From the NCBI GenBank assembly GCA_006384855.1, contig VCJN01000037.1:124001-188000 (forward strand): a stretch of 64,000 nt of DNA, given 5' to 3'. The notes under the pieces were generated by a model, which was given only the letters and a program-made list of their open reading frames with translations, did no database searches and was not told the DNA's origin. Shown here piece after piece: positions 9,646-20,500 of the stretch (position 1 is the stretch's first letter; every line of letters starts with the position of its first letter). Made by a program: the position numbers and the translations under genes. This DNA is from Tetraselmis striata (taxonomy: Eukaryota > Chlorophyta > Chlorodendrophyceae > Chlorodendrales > Chlorodendraceae).

Positions 9646-11440
9646 AAGGGGCAGTTACTGGTGGGTTTGGAATTACAGGATACAGTACTCGTATGGGATA
9701 TGATGGATTTTAGGGTTTTAAAGCCCGTGTACGGGGTAGACGAGTCGGTCGAAGGCAATGTTTTACATGCGTCACAATTAATAAACGGGTGGGTCTTATC
9801 CGTGCGCAGGCTGCACGCCACATGTCGCCAAACTGATTGCCGCCCTGTGGGCATGTATCCTCATCTTCCCTCGAGCTAGCCGCCCCTAGTATCTGGTAGT
9901 CGCATAATTTATGCGATCGCGTTTGGTGGACATATACGCATTTACATCTAGCATTGGTGAAACGCTACATCCATCATTTCTAGAGCTACAGGTACATGCC
10001 CCGTAACACTAGGGGTGCCATTGGTATTAATACGAACTTAGGTAAGGTCCCACACTAATTACAGGTACGGTCCTGCATTTAGTCCGGGTACGCAGGGGGT
10101 ACAGTGCCAGTAAATGCGGTAAGGGTTGCTGACGTGCATAATGTTGCTGGCGCGCCGCCGACCAACTCCCGGCCGTGCAGTGCCGTGGACGTCGTCCCCA
10201 TTTGCGCTGCTGAACGACTACGTATACGCAGTGGGCCCCACTCAATTGAGATGTACAAAGTAAGGAATACATGACATTGTTTGCTCGAAGTGCCCTTGCC
10301 GCAGTGCCACAGTAGTCTTAGCCAGTCTGTGCCGGCTGTAGCTTCATCGATATTCGATATTATCGAAGAGCAGCCAATACCTTAGACCTGACTCCCTGAC
10401 CTGCCGCCTTTAAAGCGTTGCAGAAGTAGTCCACATCCGTGACCCCGTGAGGTACCATTCGCGCGTTCAGCCACGGGAGCTGCGTCGATCGCCGCAGACT
10501 GACATCGACCGACACCCCAACTAACCGCCGAGCCACGCCCGGCGTTAGTGCAGTGCAACGCGACCGAGCACTATTGGTATCAGTGGTATAGACCAGCGAA
10601 CGATGAGCGGCCGTGTCAACCTCGTACCGGTGGTGCCGCGTTGCGCCGCGCACGACCGCGATGCATACGCCAACACGGACGAATGGACTAGACCGACATA
10701 TGGTCGCGTTGCTAGCTAGAGACGCCCTGCCTCGTCGTATGCGGCGCGTACCCGCCGGCATGCCCTACAGGACCCGCGAGGAGCTAGTTCTCGTTGCGCT
10801 TCGGCAACGTATCGGTCATGCATGCGCACTACCGCCCGTGGAGATCGGCACGGAGGTCGGAGAAGTACGTCGAACGAGCTTTATTATCGGCAGCAAAGCA
10901 CGCCGATGATGACGCCGCGATGCGCGCAACTGCGTACACGACGGCGTAGCTACACCTAGCTGGTCCAGCGGGTGTTAATCCGGGCGCCGTGGTCTACTGC
11001 CAGAGTCTTGTAGTTCGCAAATAGATGAATCTCAGCATATATAGGCTAGCGACGAAGCAACTACCTCGTACTGATATCAGCGCGCCATGCACGATCGCGA
11101 TGCGTACAACCGAACTAGTACGCGCGATCGGACGAATTTTACCCTTCGGTTCTTGATTCGTACAGCCGCGACACGCACGATTGCGATGCGTATTATGCGC
11201 ACTCGGCGGTTGCCAGCATGTAAATGGAATATGGCCCCTTTGTAGATGACTCCCCGTCGTACGCGGCACGTACACGCCGGCGTGCCTCGCAGGACCTGCG
11301 AGGCGCTAGTTCTTGTTGCACCCCACCTATGTGTCGGGTTCAGGCACCCGCGGATATCGGCACGGGGGTCGAAAAAATCATGGACTAGCTTACCGGCAGC
11401 GCATCGCCCTCTTTAAGACGTTGCGATGAGCGCAACTGCG
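9646..11440. other. Gene-free interval with a diverged duplication
   Basis: No coding exon can be supported. Segments about 10600-10935 and 11080-11450 share ordered blocks (for example GTCGTAYGCGGCRCGTAC, GCGAGGMGCTAGTTCT, ATATCGGCACG/GATCGGCACGGAGGTCG, GCGCAACTGCGTA), so this is an old tandem duplication with a period near 480 bp. Confidence 0.5.
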
Positions 11441-12313
11441 TATAACAGTAATTTAACCTATTTTGCGCCGTGGAATTCATTCTGCACCGTAGGGTTTGTT
11501 TATACCCTAGTTCCCGGGTTTACTATCAGTACTTAAGACTCACTGGTGATGTAGCTTGGGTTTGTAGACCTTGGGTGCAGTGTAGCATTCAACAGCATGA
11601 AGGCCAGCCGCGACGCATATCCAATGTTGGTTTTGGAGCATTTTGTCCAAAATGGGACAAGATGAGGCAATGAAATCAATATTTATTATCATTATTACAT
11701 CCAGCGGCTAGCTAGCCACAAGACGTTGCTGATAGTTTATTCGTTGAGCATCCCCAACTCAAGCAAGTCCTTCTTCGTGGCTGCATTAAACTTGACGACT
11801 CCGCCGGGTTTGCGTTGCGCTGGGGTGGTTGACATGACGTGGACGCAGTTGTTTCGTGGCTGGCTGATTTGCCACCCAGTTTGCGCATATGTCTTCACGA
11901 CTTGGACGCTTTTACCGTACCACTTCTTTCTGACCATGGTGCCGTCCTCGTTGAACACCTCTCGACTTCCCGACGCGTCGTGGATGGCCTTCGCGTACGA
12001 TAGGGGGACGGCTTCAACAAGCTTCCAAGGAAGCGTCAGGCACTTCTCCCAGCTTGTGTCAACTGGCTTCTTCCCTCCTTTTGTCTGCGCGTACAACCAT
12101 AGGGGCATGAGGGGTTTGCCCTTTGCATCGGCATGGAAGGGCTCGTATACGGCCACGGTCAACGTGTCTTCGGTAGTCTCGCGCGACTTCACAAGCCCGA
12201 TGACGAATCTCGACTCCCAATCACCAAGAGTTTCAGGACACTTGTCTTCCTCATGCACCTAACGATGACCAAGACCGCGAGCTATGTTAGTCCCGAGGGA
12301 GACGCCACGCCAT

Positions 12314-12335
12314 TTTTGTCCCAGCTGGGACAAAA
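12314..12335. repeat. Perfect 22-bp intron palindrome
   Basis: TTTTGTCCCAG followed directly by CTGGGACAAAA, in the last intron (12259-12413) of the transposase gene. A second, looser one (TTTTGTCC-CGTAAA-GGACAAAA) follows at about 12362-12384. The same pair stands in the corresponding intron of copy 2 (about 27855-27920). The GGGACAAAA core is the core of the 24-bp minisatellite. Confidence 0.8.
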
Positions 12336-14107
12336 TAACAAGCAAGGTAGAAGAACCAAATTGTTTTGTCCCGTAAAGGACAAAAATGACAAACAATGGG
12401 ACTCACATCGGAGACGTCGATGACAACGAGGTTCGAGCCCTTTGCATCGCTGGGCGATGTGTTGTCATGAAGCCTCTCCTTGGCGCCGGCGTGAACTCCC
12501 CGGAAGGCGCTGTCATCTTGAAGCACTTGAGCACGAACCTCGGCTTCCACGCGAGCGGCTTCGGCATTGTTGAGGTATGCGTTGACGAGCCTCAGCAGGC
12601 GCGGTCTGCCCGTGCTCGCGCAAGAAGTCGTCAACTTCCTCTTTCCGTTGCGGCCAGAACCCGGAGAAAGCTGCCGAAGGAGCAGTTTGCATCTCATCCA
12701 AGTCGTCGAGCAGATTCTTCCAGCTCTCGCGCTCGACTGGGGAGAAGTGCCACTGGACCGCCAGGTCCGTGATGTAAGACCTGACCTTCTTGAAATCATC
12801 CAAGTACCTCTGGACCTTCACCGCGTCGGGCTTCTTTTTGTCGCAGAGAGCGTACAAAAGGGGCCGGCCCGCACGAATCTCGGGCGTACCAGTTGGCGCG
12901 ATCTTCAAGATCTGCACGGGCTCAGAAAGCGGTGTGTTGGACCACAAGGCGGTGCGCAACGAGCCGCCAGACGCGGCGGCGGCGTCACGGGTGAACTCGA
13001 ATTTGTGCGGCTTACTGATGTCCTGAATGTGGTCTTGGAAATGGGGCCTTAACCACTCAGAGAAGTCGAGGGAGAATGAGAGCTCAGCAATCTCCGGAGT
13101 GGGCGAGAATGCCTTCGCCACCAAGTCAAGAAAGGCCTCGATTGTGTAGGCGGAGCTGCGAGATAGCGCAAGACTGATGCGGCTGAAGATCTGGTCAACC
13201 CGTTCGTGAGTGTGCCCGACAGGCAAGAAGACCAAATGAATGACGTCGCAGATGCCGATAGACACAAGCCAATTGCAGAGGGCCGCCACGTTCCTATTCT
13301 TGTTCTCCCTGACGGTGTTGTCCATCTGGATTCTGATGTACGGAATCTTTCTACCACGGTGTTGAATTTCCTGCATCGAAGACAAGCTTTCATCAGTCCA
13401 TGGCTACCGGACAACCACGGCGAACCTATCGGGAGGCTAACGAGCTCACCTTCATGATCGTGATCCATATCAGAGTGCACGTCGTGGACGAATCGTGGGG
13501 GATGGTGTTGGTGTAGTAGTAGATGTCGTCCGGGCGGTATCCGTCGTACTTCACACAGGTGAGGTGGTACTTGAGGAGCATGTCGGGCTTCACAGTCTTG
13601 GGGATGCGAACCCAGTGAGGCAGCAGGGTCTTCGCGGAGTCCATGCTATCAATTTCGAAGAAGAAGAAGTTTCCATGGCCAAGGCGCGACTGGAAGACGG
13701 CGTTGTTCAGATCCCTTCGTTCCTGGCGCACTCTCTCGAGGTGTACCTTCTGCTCAGCTCTGACCTGACGCCTCACCAGCTGCTGATGTTGACGGTGCAC
13801 TTGACGTTCCTCTGGCGTCATGTCCTTTGTGCAAATCTCGCGAGCTTGGTCTCTGAGTGCTTTGCCCGCCGCGCATATGGGACAGTGGCTGAATCGCTTC
13901 ACCTTCGGCGTGGTGACATCCGGGAAGTCTTCCTTCCAAGTCCGGCGGAAAGTGTCGAACGATGCGAGCTTCACTTCGCTCTCGGTAGCCAAATCTACAA
14001 AGGGGCAGGGGCGTGATATGTCGGTATACAAATAAGGTCTCATAATGCGAGACAGAAAAGTTCGGTCTGAAGTGGGTCGAAATAATCATATCGATAGTGG
14101 GTGAATA

Positions 14108-14781
14108 ATTCTGTAATCAGCATGGCGAAACAATCTGTCATCAGTGTGACGAAACGGTATGTCAGTAGTGGGACAAAACCGTATCTCAGCAGTGGGACAA
14201 GACGTTCTCTCTGCAGTGGGACGATATCGGCTAATTATGTGGGACAAATACTTTTGTGGTCGGTGGGACGAAACGGTATGCCATGAGCGGTGCGAAACGT
14301 TATGTCATCAGTGGGACGAAATCGGTCCGGCGTCAGTGGGACTAAACGTTCTGGCGATAGCGGGACGAAACGTTCTGTCATCAGTGGGACAAAACGGTTT
14401 GTCATCAGCGGGACAAAACGGTTTGTCATCAGTGGGACGAAACGGTTCGTCAACAGCGGGACAAAACGGTTTGTCATCAGTGGGACGAAACGGTTTGTCA
14501 TCAGTGGGACGAAACGGTTTGTCATCAGTGGGACGAAACGGTCTGTCATCAGTGGGACGAAACGGTTTGTCATCAGTGGGACGAAACGGTTTGTCATCAG
14601 TGGGACGAAACGGTTTGTCATCAGTGGGACGAAACGGTTTGTCATCAGTGGGACGAAACGGTTTGTCATCAGTGGGACGAAACGGTTTGTCATCAGCGGG
14701 ACGAAACGGTCTGTCATCAGCGGGACGAAACGGTCTGTCATCAGCGGGACGAAACGGTATGTCATCAGTGGGACAAAATGG
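14108..14781. repeat. 24-bp minisatellite array 1 (about 28 units)
   Basis: The unit core is GTCATCAGTGGGACGAAACG plus GTTT; the proximal part 14108-14370 is diverged. The array fills the transposase intron 13995-14788: donor GTGAGG at 14788, acceptor TTTGTAG ending at 13995, and the joined frame reads AILR-D-LATESE. Relative to the gene the unit is antisense. Because 24 is a multiple of 3 and the unit lacks stops in most frames, it reads as false octapeptide repeats such as FVPLMTNR. Confidence 0.95.
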
Positions 14782-15408
14782 GCCTCACCACGGAGAATGG
14801 CGTTGTCGTCCTCGGCCCACGACTTGTAGTAGTAGTAGACGCAAATCTTGGTCATCCAGGGAGGTAGGTGCTTCTTGAAGGTCTCGCTGTTTCCGTCATG
14901 AAAAGGCATGATCTCGACGTGACCGAGGTCATCCGAGAAGAAGTGCTCGAGAAACATGCGCACATGCTCCCTCGGTCCGGTCTGTCTGCTCTCGTATTGC
15001 TTGCGCTGCCTGATGTACGTGGGTTCGTTATCCACCACCGACCGCTGGATCACGAGACGTCTGTGTTTCGAGACCTGATGCAAGACCTCCCACGCACGCC
15101 CACACGTGTAGATGGGGCCGCGATGATCGAAAGATCGCAAGTAGCCACCGTGATCGAACATGTAATCGAACTTGTCGGATGCCGACTCGTAGCCACCCCT
15201 GAGAACCTGAGCGAGCCGGTCAAAGGAGCGGTTCTGATTGCCAGAGTATACGGTCAACGCACGGTCCAACACGGCATCAACGAGGGCCTCTCCGCACTGT
15301 GTGTATAGCTTGTGCACGCACTTGCGCGAACAGCATGGCGACTGCTCGCTAGCCTCCTTGGCGAGCATGAGGCGGATATAATCGCGAGAGGTGCGCTTGC
15401 TGATCAGA

Positions 15409-15416
15409 GACGAGAC
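15409..15416. repeat. hAT target-site duplication, left
   Basis: GACGAGAC, immediately left of the hAT element and identical to 16759-16766. Eight-base duplications are the rule for hAT insertion. Confidence 0.9.
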
Positions 15417-16758
15417 CAGGGTTGGGCTGCAGTATCGAGTGCACTGCAGACTGCAGAAACTGCAGACTGCAGTTAGCCTACTGCACTGCAGCCTGCAGTA
15501 CTTCCCGAAAAGGGACTGCAGTGCAGTAACCCAAACAGCCCCAAATATCACTGGATAGCGTTTCGATGGCGCCCGCCAATGATAACAAGCCATATGGCGA
15601 CAGTTCCGGCGGTCCGAGCGCCGCGGATAGCACCGTACTCGCTTGTACAGTACCATCACACGTCGCCGCATCGGGGCACATACCCGTAGACCACACACAC
15701 CAGCCGAACCTATCCTCACTTTACGCTCACCGTGCTCATCCTCCTCTCGTCACTCTTCGTCAATTACATGGAGGGATACCAGTCTGCCGGCGCAGCAGCG
15801 ATGGCGGACGAGGCGATGGCAGCGGACAGCACCGGCGCCGCAGCGGCCAGCACTGCAGCCAACAGGTCAGCACGAGTGCCACAGCCGGCTGCTGGGGCGG
15901 CACCCAGTGCGAGAACAACCGTGCCGTCTGGTCTTTTTTCGCCCCGCATGACACTAGCCTACCGCCCGACGAGAGTAGGAAGTCGAACGTCCTGTGTTGT
16001 TGGTTGTGCCACTTAGCCGACACGGGCGGCCTACACGGTTCACTGCCCCACGAGGGCCCCCACGCCTTGTCACCATGCACTTAAGAAATAGAATGAACCT
16101 GGATAACATGGGTGCCTGCGTCTTTATTCAGAAGAATCTGGATTTGGATGCCAAGGTCAAGGAGCTACTGGCGTCGTACTACGGGGAGGCTGCTTTCAGC
16201 GCCGTGGCGGCGGATCTACTCAAGCCATGCGGGGAGGATTGGCTGGCCAGCCAAGTCCTTGATGGCGAGGGCGAGGGGGAGGCCAGCCGCATTCAATGGG
16301 AAGCGGTGGAGTCCATGCTGGAGCAGTATGAGGAGGCAGCGCCAGCGGATGAGGAGGCGGGGGCTTAGAGGGTTTTTTTACCATCATGCTTTTTTACGCA
16401 TGTTTCACTATGCATGCGTGGGGACAGCATCATCGTTGGACACACACAAATGTACACACAGTAGGCTTTTCCCCTCTGTAGGCAATTTAATGATGTATTA
16501 CAACTTCCACCACGATTGCTGCCCCTCTGCATCCGCCATGGCAGCCCCTTTGCCCTTCACTGTCCCGCCCTTCCCTTCCCTAAAATCAGCAAATGCAGTG
16601 CTACTGCAGCCTGCACTGCAGCCTGCAGTACTGCAGCCCGTTGACTGCAGCCTTAACTGCAGGCTGCACTGCAGGCTGCAATACTGCAGCCTGCACTGCA
16701 GCCTACTGCACTGCACTGCAGCCTGCAGTATTCAAAAGTGGACTGCAGCCCAACCCTG
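15417..16758 (+). mobile_element. hAT-like DNA transposon, 1342 bp, nested
   Basis: The ends are a perfect 17-bp inverted repeat, CAGGGTTGGGCTGCAGT, at 15417-15433 and 16742-16758. They are flanked by 8-bp duplications GACGAGAC. Removing the element and one duplication rejoins the host transposase frame as GKVSS-LISKRTS, so the insertion point is exact. Both subterminal regions (15430-15530 and 16590-16750) are crowded with CTGCAG motifs, the type of short subterminal repeat that hAT transposases bind (family knowledge). The internal gene is only a remnant, so the copy is probably non-autonomous. Confidence 0.9.
15566..16368 (+). pseudogene. Deleted BED-zinc-finger hAT transposase remnant
   Basis: The first part reads AVWSFFAPHDTSLPP then NVLCCWLCHL, the aromatic start and Cys-x2-Cys of a BED finger. 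The His pair (CHHALKK) is only reached in a shifted frame near 16070. The second part (about 16080-16368) is a 96-residue frame ending in TAG with an acidic C terminus (ESMLEQYEEA). The RNase H-like catalytic core of a hAT transposase (about 500 residues) is missing between them. A frame change near 15900 separates the Ala-rich start MADEAMAAD from the finger. It is a deletion derivative and not active by itself. Confidence 0.55.
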
Positions 16759-16766
16759 GACGAGAC
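16759..16766. repeat. hAT target-site duplication, right
   Basis: GACGAGAC, the partner of 15409-15416. Confidence 0.9.
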
Positions 16767-16984
16767 CTTGCCATTACCGCTTTCGGCGACCTCATCGCAG
16801 CCCTTGCCCCACGTGTACTTCCTTTTCTCAGGCTCCTTACGATCACTCGCACGCGCGTCGCAATCACACGAGTACCCACTGCGGCACGAACACAGCGGTA
16901 ATGTAACTGTAGTGTCCGACGCGCCGGATCCTGGAGAAGAGGCCATGCTTTCGACCGCCGCCATGCAGCGCGGGGCGAGTGGGT

Positions 16985-17001
16985 GGGGGGGGGGGGGGGG
17001 G
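16985..17001. repeat. poly-G tract (17 G)
   Basis: Just upstream of the transposase start at 16964, where it is poly-C on the sense strand. It would fall in the 5' leader. Confidence 0.9.
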
Positions 17002-17509
17002 TGAAGGACTGTGATCTGTGGTGAGGAAGAGTGACGGCCGATGACCGTTCTCGGACGGGCCGTTGACCGGGGTGCATAATATCCAGGTACGGGTAAAAAT
17101 AATTGATGACTCAAATACCGTGTTATTTCGTGCTTCTTTCGTATGTCGGAAATAGTTCTATACTAGTATGTACACCCGAATCCAATCCAAGGAAATATAT
17201 CATCCCATGAAGGAATATTATTGCCACGCCACTGTACTCTCGTACCGTTATGACTCTCGAGTAGGGAATATTTTATCTTCCAGTAATAGTAATATATAGT
17301 CGCAGTAGTTAGCCTTGTATATTCGTCGCGGTGCAAAATACATGAACCTGATGACGACGACGAGGTACACTATAGTGTGCGCACGCGCGCCGTTGGTCCA
17401 GCAGGGGTCAGAGCGGCGGCAGACGGAAACCACGTCATTTCCACCTCTCCCTCACCGCTTCCCACCAAGAAACACGCTCATCTACCGCGTCAACCTACCT
17501 ACCGCCAGA

Positions 17510-20500
17510 ATGGCGCCGAAGAAGAACGAGCCTGCCAAGGACAAGGAAGACAAGGACGACGCCACCCCAGGTGAGTTGCGCGCGCGTACAGTAGCTGCCT
17601 GCCTGCTCGACGCGTGATACGGCCAGATCTAGCGAGTTCGGTTAGGGTTCACTGTAGAAGCGGTGTAATCTAGGACCACTCGAGGTGTAGGCAGACGAGT
17701 GGCAGCGTACAGTGGCCGCCTGCCTGCTCGACGCGTGATGCGGCCAGATCTAGCGAGTTCGGTTAGGGTTCACTGTAGAAGCGGTGTAATCTAGGACCGC
17801 TAGAGGTGTAGGCAGACGAGTGGGAATATAAACACAAACGAGACGAGCGGCATCAGGGTCCTGCATGGTAGTATTACGTCCCGTCGAGGCAGCTGTTGCA
17901 AGCAGTAAGGATGCTAATTGGTGGTGGGAGGGGGTGGGGGTGAAGAGCGGCCAGGGGGAACCTCTGCCTGTACTCCGCCGTAAGGAGTGGTTTAATATTA
18001 GTGTGAAGCGCAGTACTTAAAGACATTACATTATTAAACCGCAGTACATAATGTATTGAAAATAGTTTCGTCATCAGTGGGACGAAACGGTTTGTCATCA
18101 GTGGGACGAAACGGTTTGTCATCAGTGGGACGAAACGGTTTGTCATCAGTGGGACGAAACGGTTTGTCATCAGTGGGACGAAACGGTTTGTCATCAGTGG
18201 GACGAAACGGTTTGTCATCAGTGGGACGAAACGGTTTGTCATCAGTGGGACGAAACGGTCTGTCATCAGTGGGACGAAACGGTCTGTCATCAGTGGGACG
18301 AAACGGTCTGCCATCAGTGGGACGAAACGTTCTGCCATCAGTGGGACGAAACGTTCTGTCATCAGTGGGACGAAACGGTCTGTCATCAGTGGGACGAAAC
18401 GGTCTGTCATCAGTGGGACGAAACGGTCTGTCATCAGTGGGACGAAACGGTCTGTCATCAGTGGGACGAAACGGTCTGTCATCAGTGGGACGAAACGGTC
18501 TGTCATCAGTGGGACGAAACGGTTTGTCATCAGCGGGACGAAACGGTTTGTCATCAGCGGGACGAAACGGTTTGTCATCAGCGGGACGAAACGGTATGTC
18601 ATCAGCGGGACGAAACGTTCTGTCATCAGTGGGACGAAACGGTTTGTCATCAGTGGGACGAAACGGTCTGTCATCAGTGGGACGAAACGTTCTGTCATCT
18701 GTGGGACGAAACGTTCTGTCATCAGAGGGACGAAACGGTCTGTCATCAGTGGGACGAAACGGTTTGTTATCAGTGGGACGAAACGGTCTGTCATCAGTGG
18801 GACGAAACTGTCTGTCATCAGTGGGACGAAACGGTATGACAGGATATGATATTTTTAGGTCGAAGGTCCAAGCGGACATCAAAACCTACCGAGAAAGCAA
18901 AAGAGTTCGATGCGCTCGGAGCGCTAGCCGGGAGAAAACACAAGGCGTCATCTTCTGTGCCCGAGCAGCCGGCGGCGAAGAAGAGCCGTGCAGCCTCAGC
19001 TTCTGCAGCTAGAGCGGGCGCTGAGGCATCAGGTAACCCCTGGAAACCGAGCCTTTTAGGAGGTAGAGTGACGATTTACGGCACGCACTCGCAAGGAGAA
19101 AGATCGGCCGCAGCTCTTTTGACGGCCCGAATCAAGAGCGGCCAGGTCCTCTCAGATGCTCAAATGCAGACAGCGCGAAGGCTAATCGATTACGAAAAGC
19201 TCATGCAAGCTTACTATCAATCAGGTCCTCGCCTCTCCGATCATATGATTTTTGTGAGTGCACTGTGTCATATTGACATTGTTTGAAATCATGTGTGTTG
19301 ACAGGTTCGAAAGGACGCGCACATGAGCCAGTAGCGACTAAAGCTTCAAAGGAATCCAAGGGAAAAGAAAAAGTTTCAGAAACGATTGTGACTCCAGGTA
19401 ATTGTGACTGAAAGTATCAATCCCTGCCTTTGTGAGTGCACTGTGTCATATTGACATTGTTTGAAATCATGTGTGTTGACAGGTTCGAAAGGACGCGCAC
19501 ATGAGCCAGTAGCGACTCAAGCTTCAAAGGAATCCAAGGGAAAAGAAAAGGTTTCAGAGACGATTGTGACGCCAGGTAATTGTGACTTAAAGTATCAATC
19601 CCTGCCTTCTCACTCCCTTCGATTACTTTCTCGTCAATGAGTTATCTGACGTTCCAACAGGTCGTAAATTGGCGCAGGCAACCGCGTCGGAAGCAGCTGG
19701 TAAATCGGGATCCCCAGGTAAGAAAAATTACGCTTGGCTTTGATGGTGTATGGCGATACCGTTCTGTAGTTAATCGTGACGCCCACTGCAGGTGTGTTGA
19801 GTACTCTCTACTCATTCTTTACAGGTTCCCCAAATCAAGGCTCTTCTTTGTCTAAAGGCCCATCTCAAGTACCGGAAACAGAGCCTGAGCCTGAAATAGA
19901 GCACACTGAGCCGGAGCCCGAGCCCGAGCCGGAGCCTGAAACAGAGCCCACTCAGATGGAGCCGGAGCCCGAGCCGGAGCCCGAGCCCGAGACTCCGGGC
20001 AAGCGTCCGGTTCTAGAGCCTCTGGTTCTCGAGCCCCTATTGCCGAGGCTCCGAGAAGGGTTCCTGAATTCCTCAGTATGTGCACGGATGAAGAGGTCTT
20101 CGGCACAGAGGAAGAACAGAGGCAACGGGCGGCAGAGAAGCGTAAGCAAGCTCTCGACATCACCGGCACTCCTGGACCCGAGAGGAAGACAAAGCTGATG
20201 ACGGTCGCCTCTTACGACGACTTCTTTGACGAGAGGGACGGGTCCCAAGAAGATGACTCCTACAGCGACTTTACCTCAAGGAGCTGGACTATCCACTGGT
20301 TCAAGAACGCAAGTGCTGAGGTAGAGATCTATTTGTACATCGAATTGCACAAGGCGAGCCTGCTGACTGGCAAGGACTTTTTCGATGATCCGAAGGGGCC
20401 ACTTCTCGCGTGTATCGGAAAGATCAAGGACGTCGAGCTGGACTCGGCCGGAAACTACGAGGTGAGTAAAGCTTACATGATGTCTGAATTCGTGTCAATG

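Larger units (their letters stand above)
11737..16964 (-). pseudogene. DDE-type transposase-like gene, DUF7869-like (multi-exon, disrupted)
   Basis: Exons on the minus strand are: 16964 to 14789 (interrupted by the hAT at 15417-16758), 13994-13450, 13370-12414 and 12258-11737. All donors and acceptors are GT-AG and the phases agree. Order of features: Cys-rich start (CSCRSGYSCDC); TRGxxxYKS region; FSHCPICAAGK, a possible zinc knuckle; FFFFEIDSMDS (first Asp); IRIQMDNTVRENKN (second Asp); FLPVGHTHERVDQIFS (third acidic residue). The GHTHExxDQxFS signature is that of DUF7869-type proteins, believed to be RNase H-fold transposases. The C-terminal exon (CPETLGDWESRF) is conserved in copy 2. Breaks: the hAT insertion, and a frameshift near 12590 when compared with copy 2. 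Function beyond transposition is unknown. Confidence 0.65.
11445..17340 (-). mobile_element. Large DNA transposon, DUF7869-like family, copy 1
   Basis: The left end is set by comparing with copy 2 (27598-28795, opposite orientation): similarity beyond the stop codon continues through the 3' flank and ends near 11445/28795 at TTAACCTA followed by TTGCRYCGTG. The right end is uncertain. CGGTGCAAAATA at 17330-17341 resembles the inverted left-end motif CGGCGCAAAATA and is my best guess. The element carries one multi-exon gene (separate entry), a minisatellite-filled intron and a nested hAT insertion. Premature breaks show that this copy is inactive. Confidence 0.6.

Noticed and set aside
14235..15719. 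494-codon minus-strand ORF with FVPLMTNR repeats as a repeat protein
   Set aside because: It is the transposase exon read straight through the donor site into the minisatellite intron, and through the hAT end at its start; splicing phases explain it better.
18034..19012. Long ORFs on both strands through array 2
   Set aside because: Product of a stop-free 24-bp unit; no independent coding evidence.
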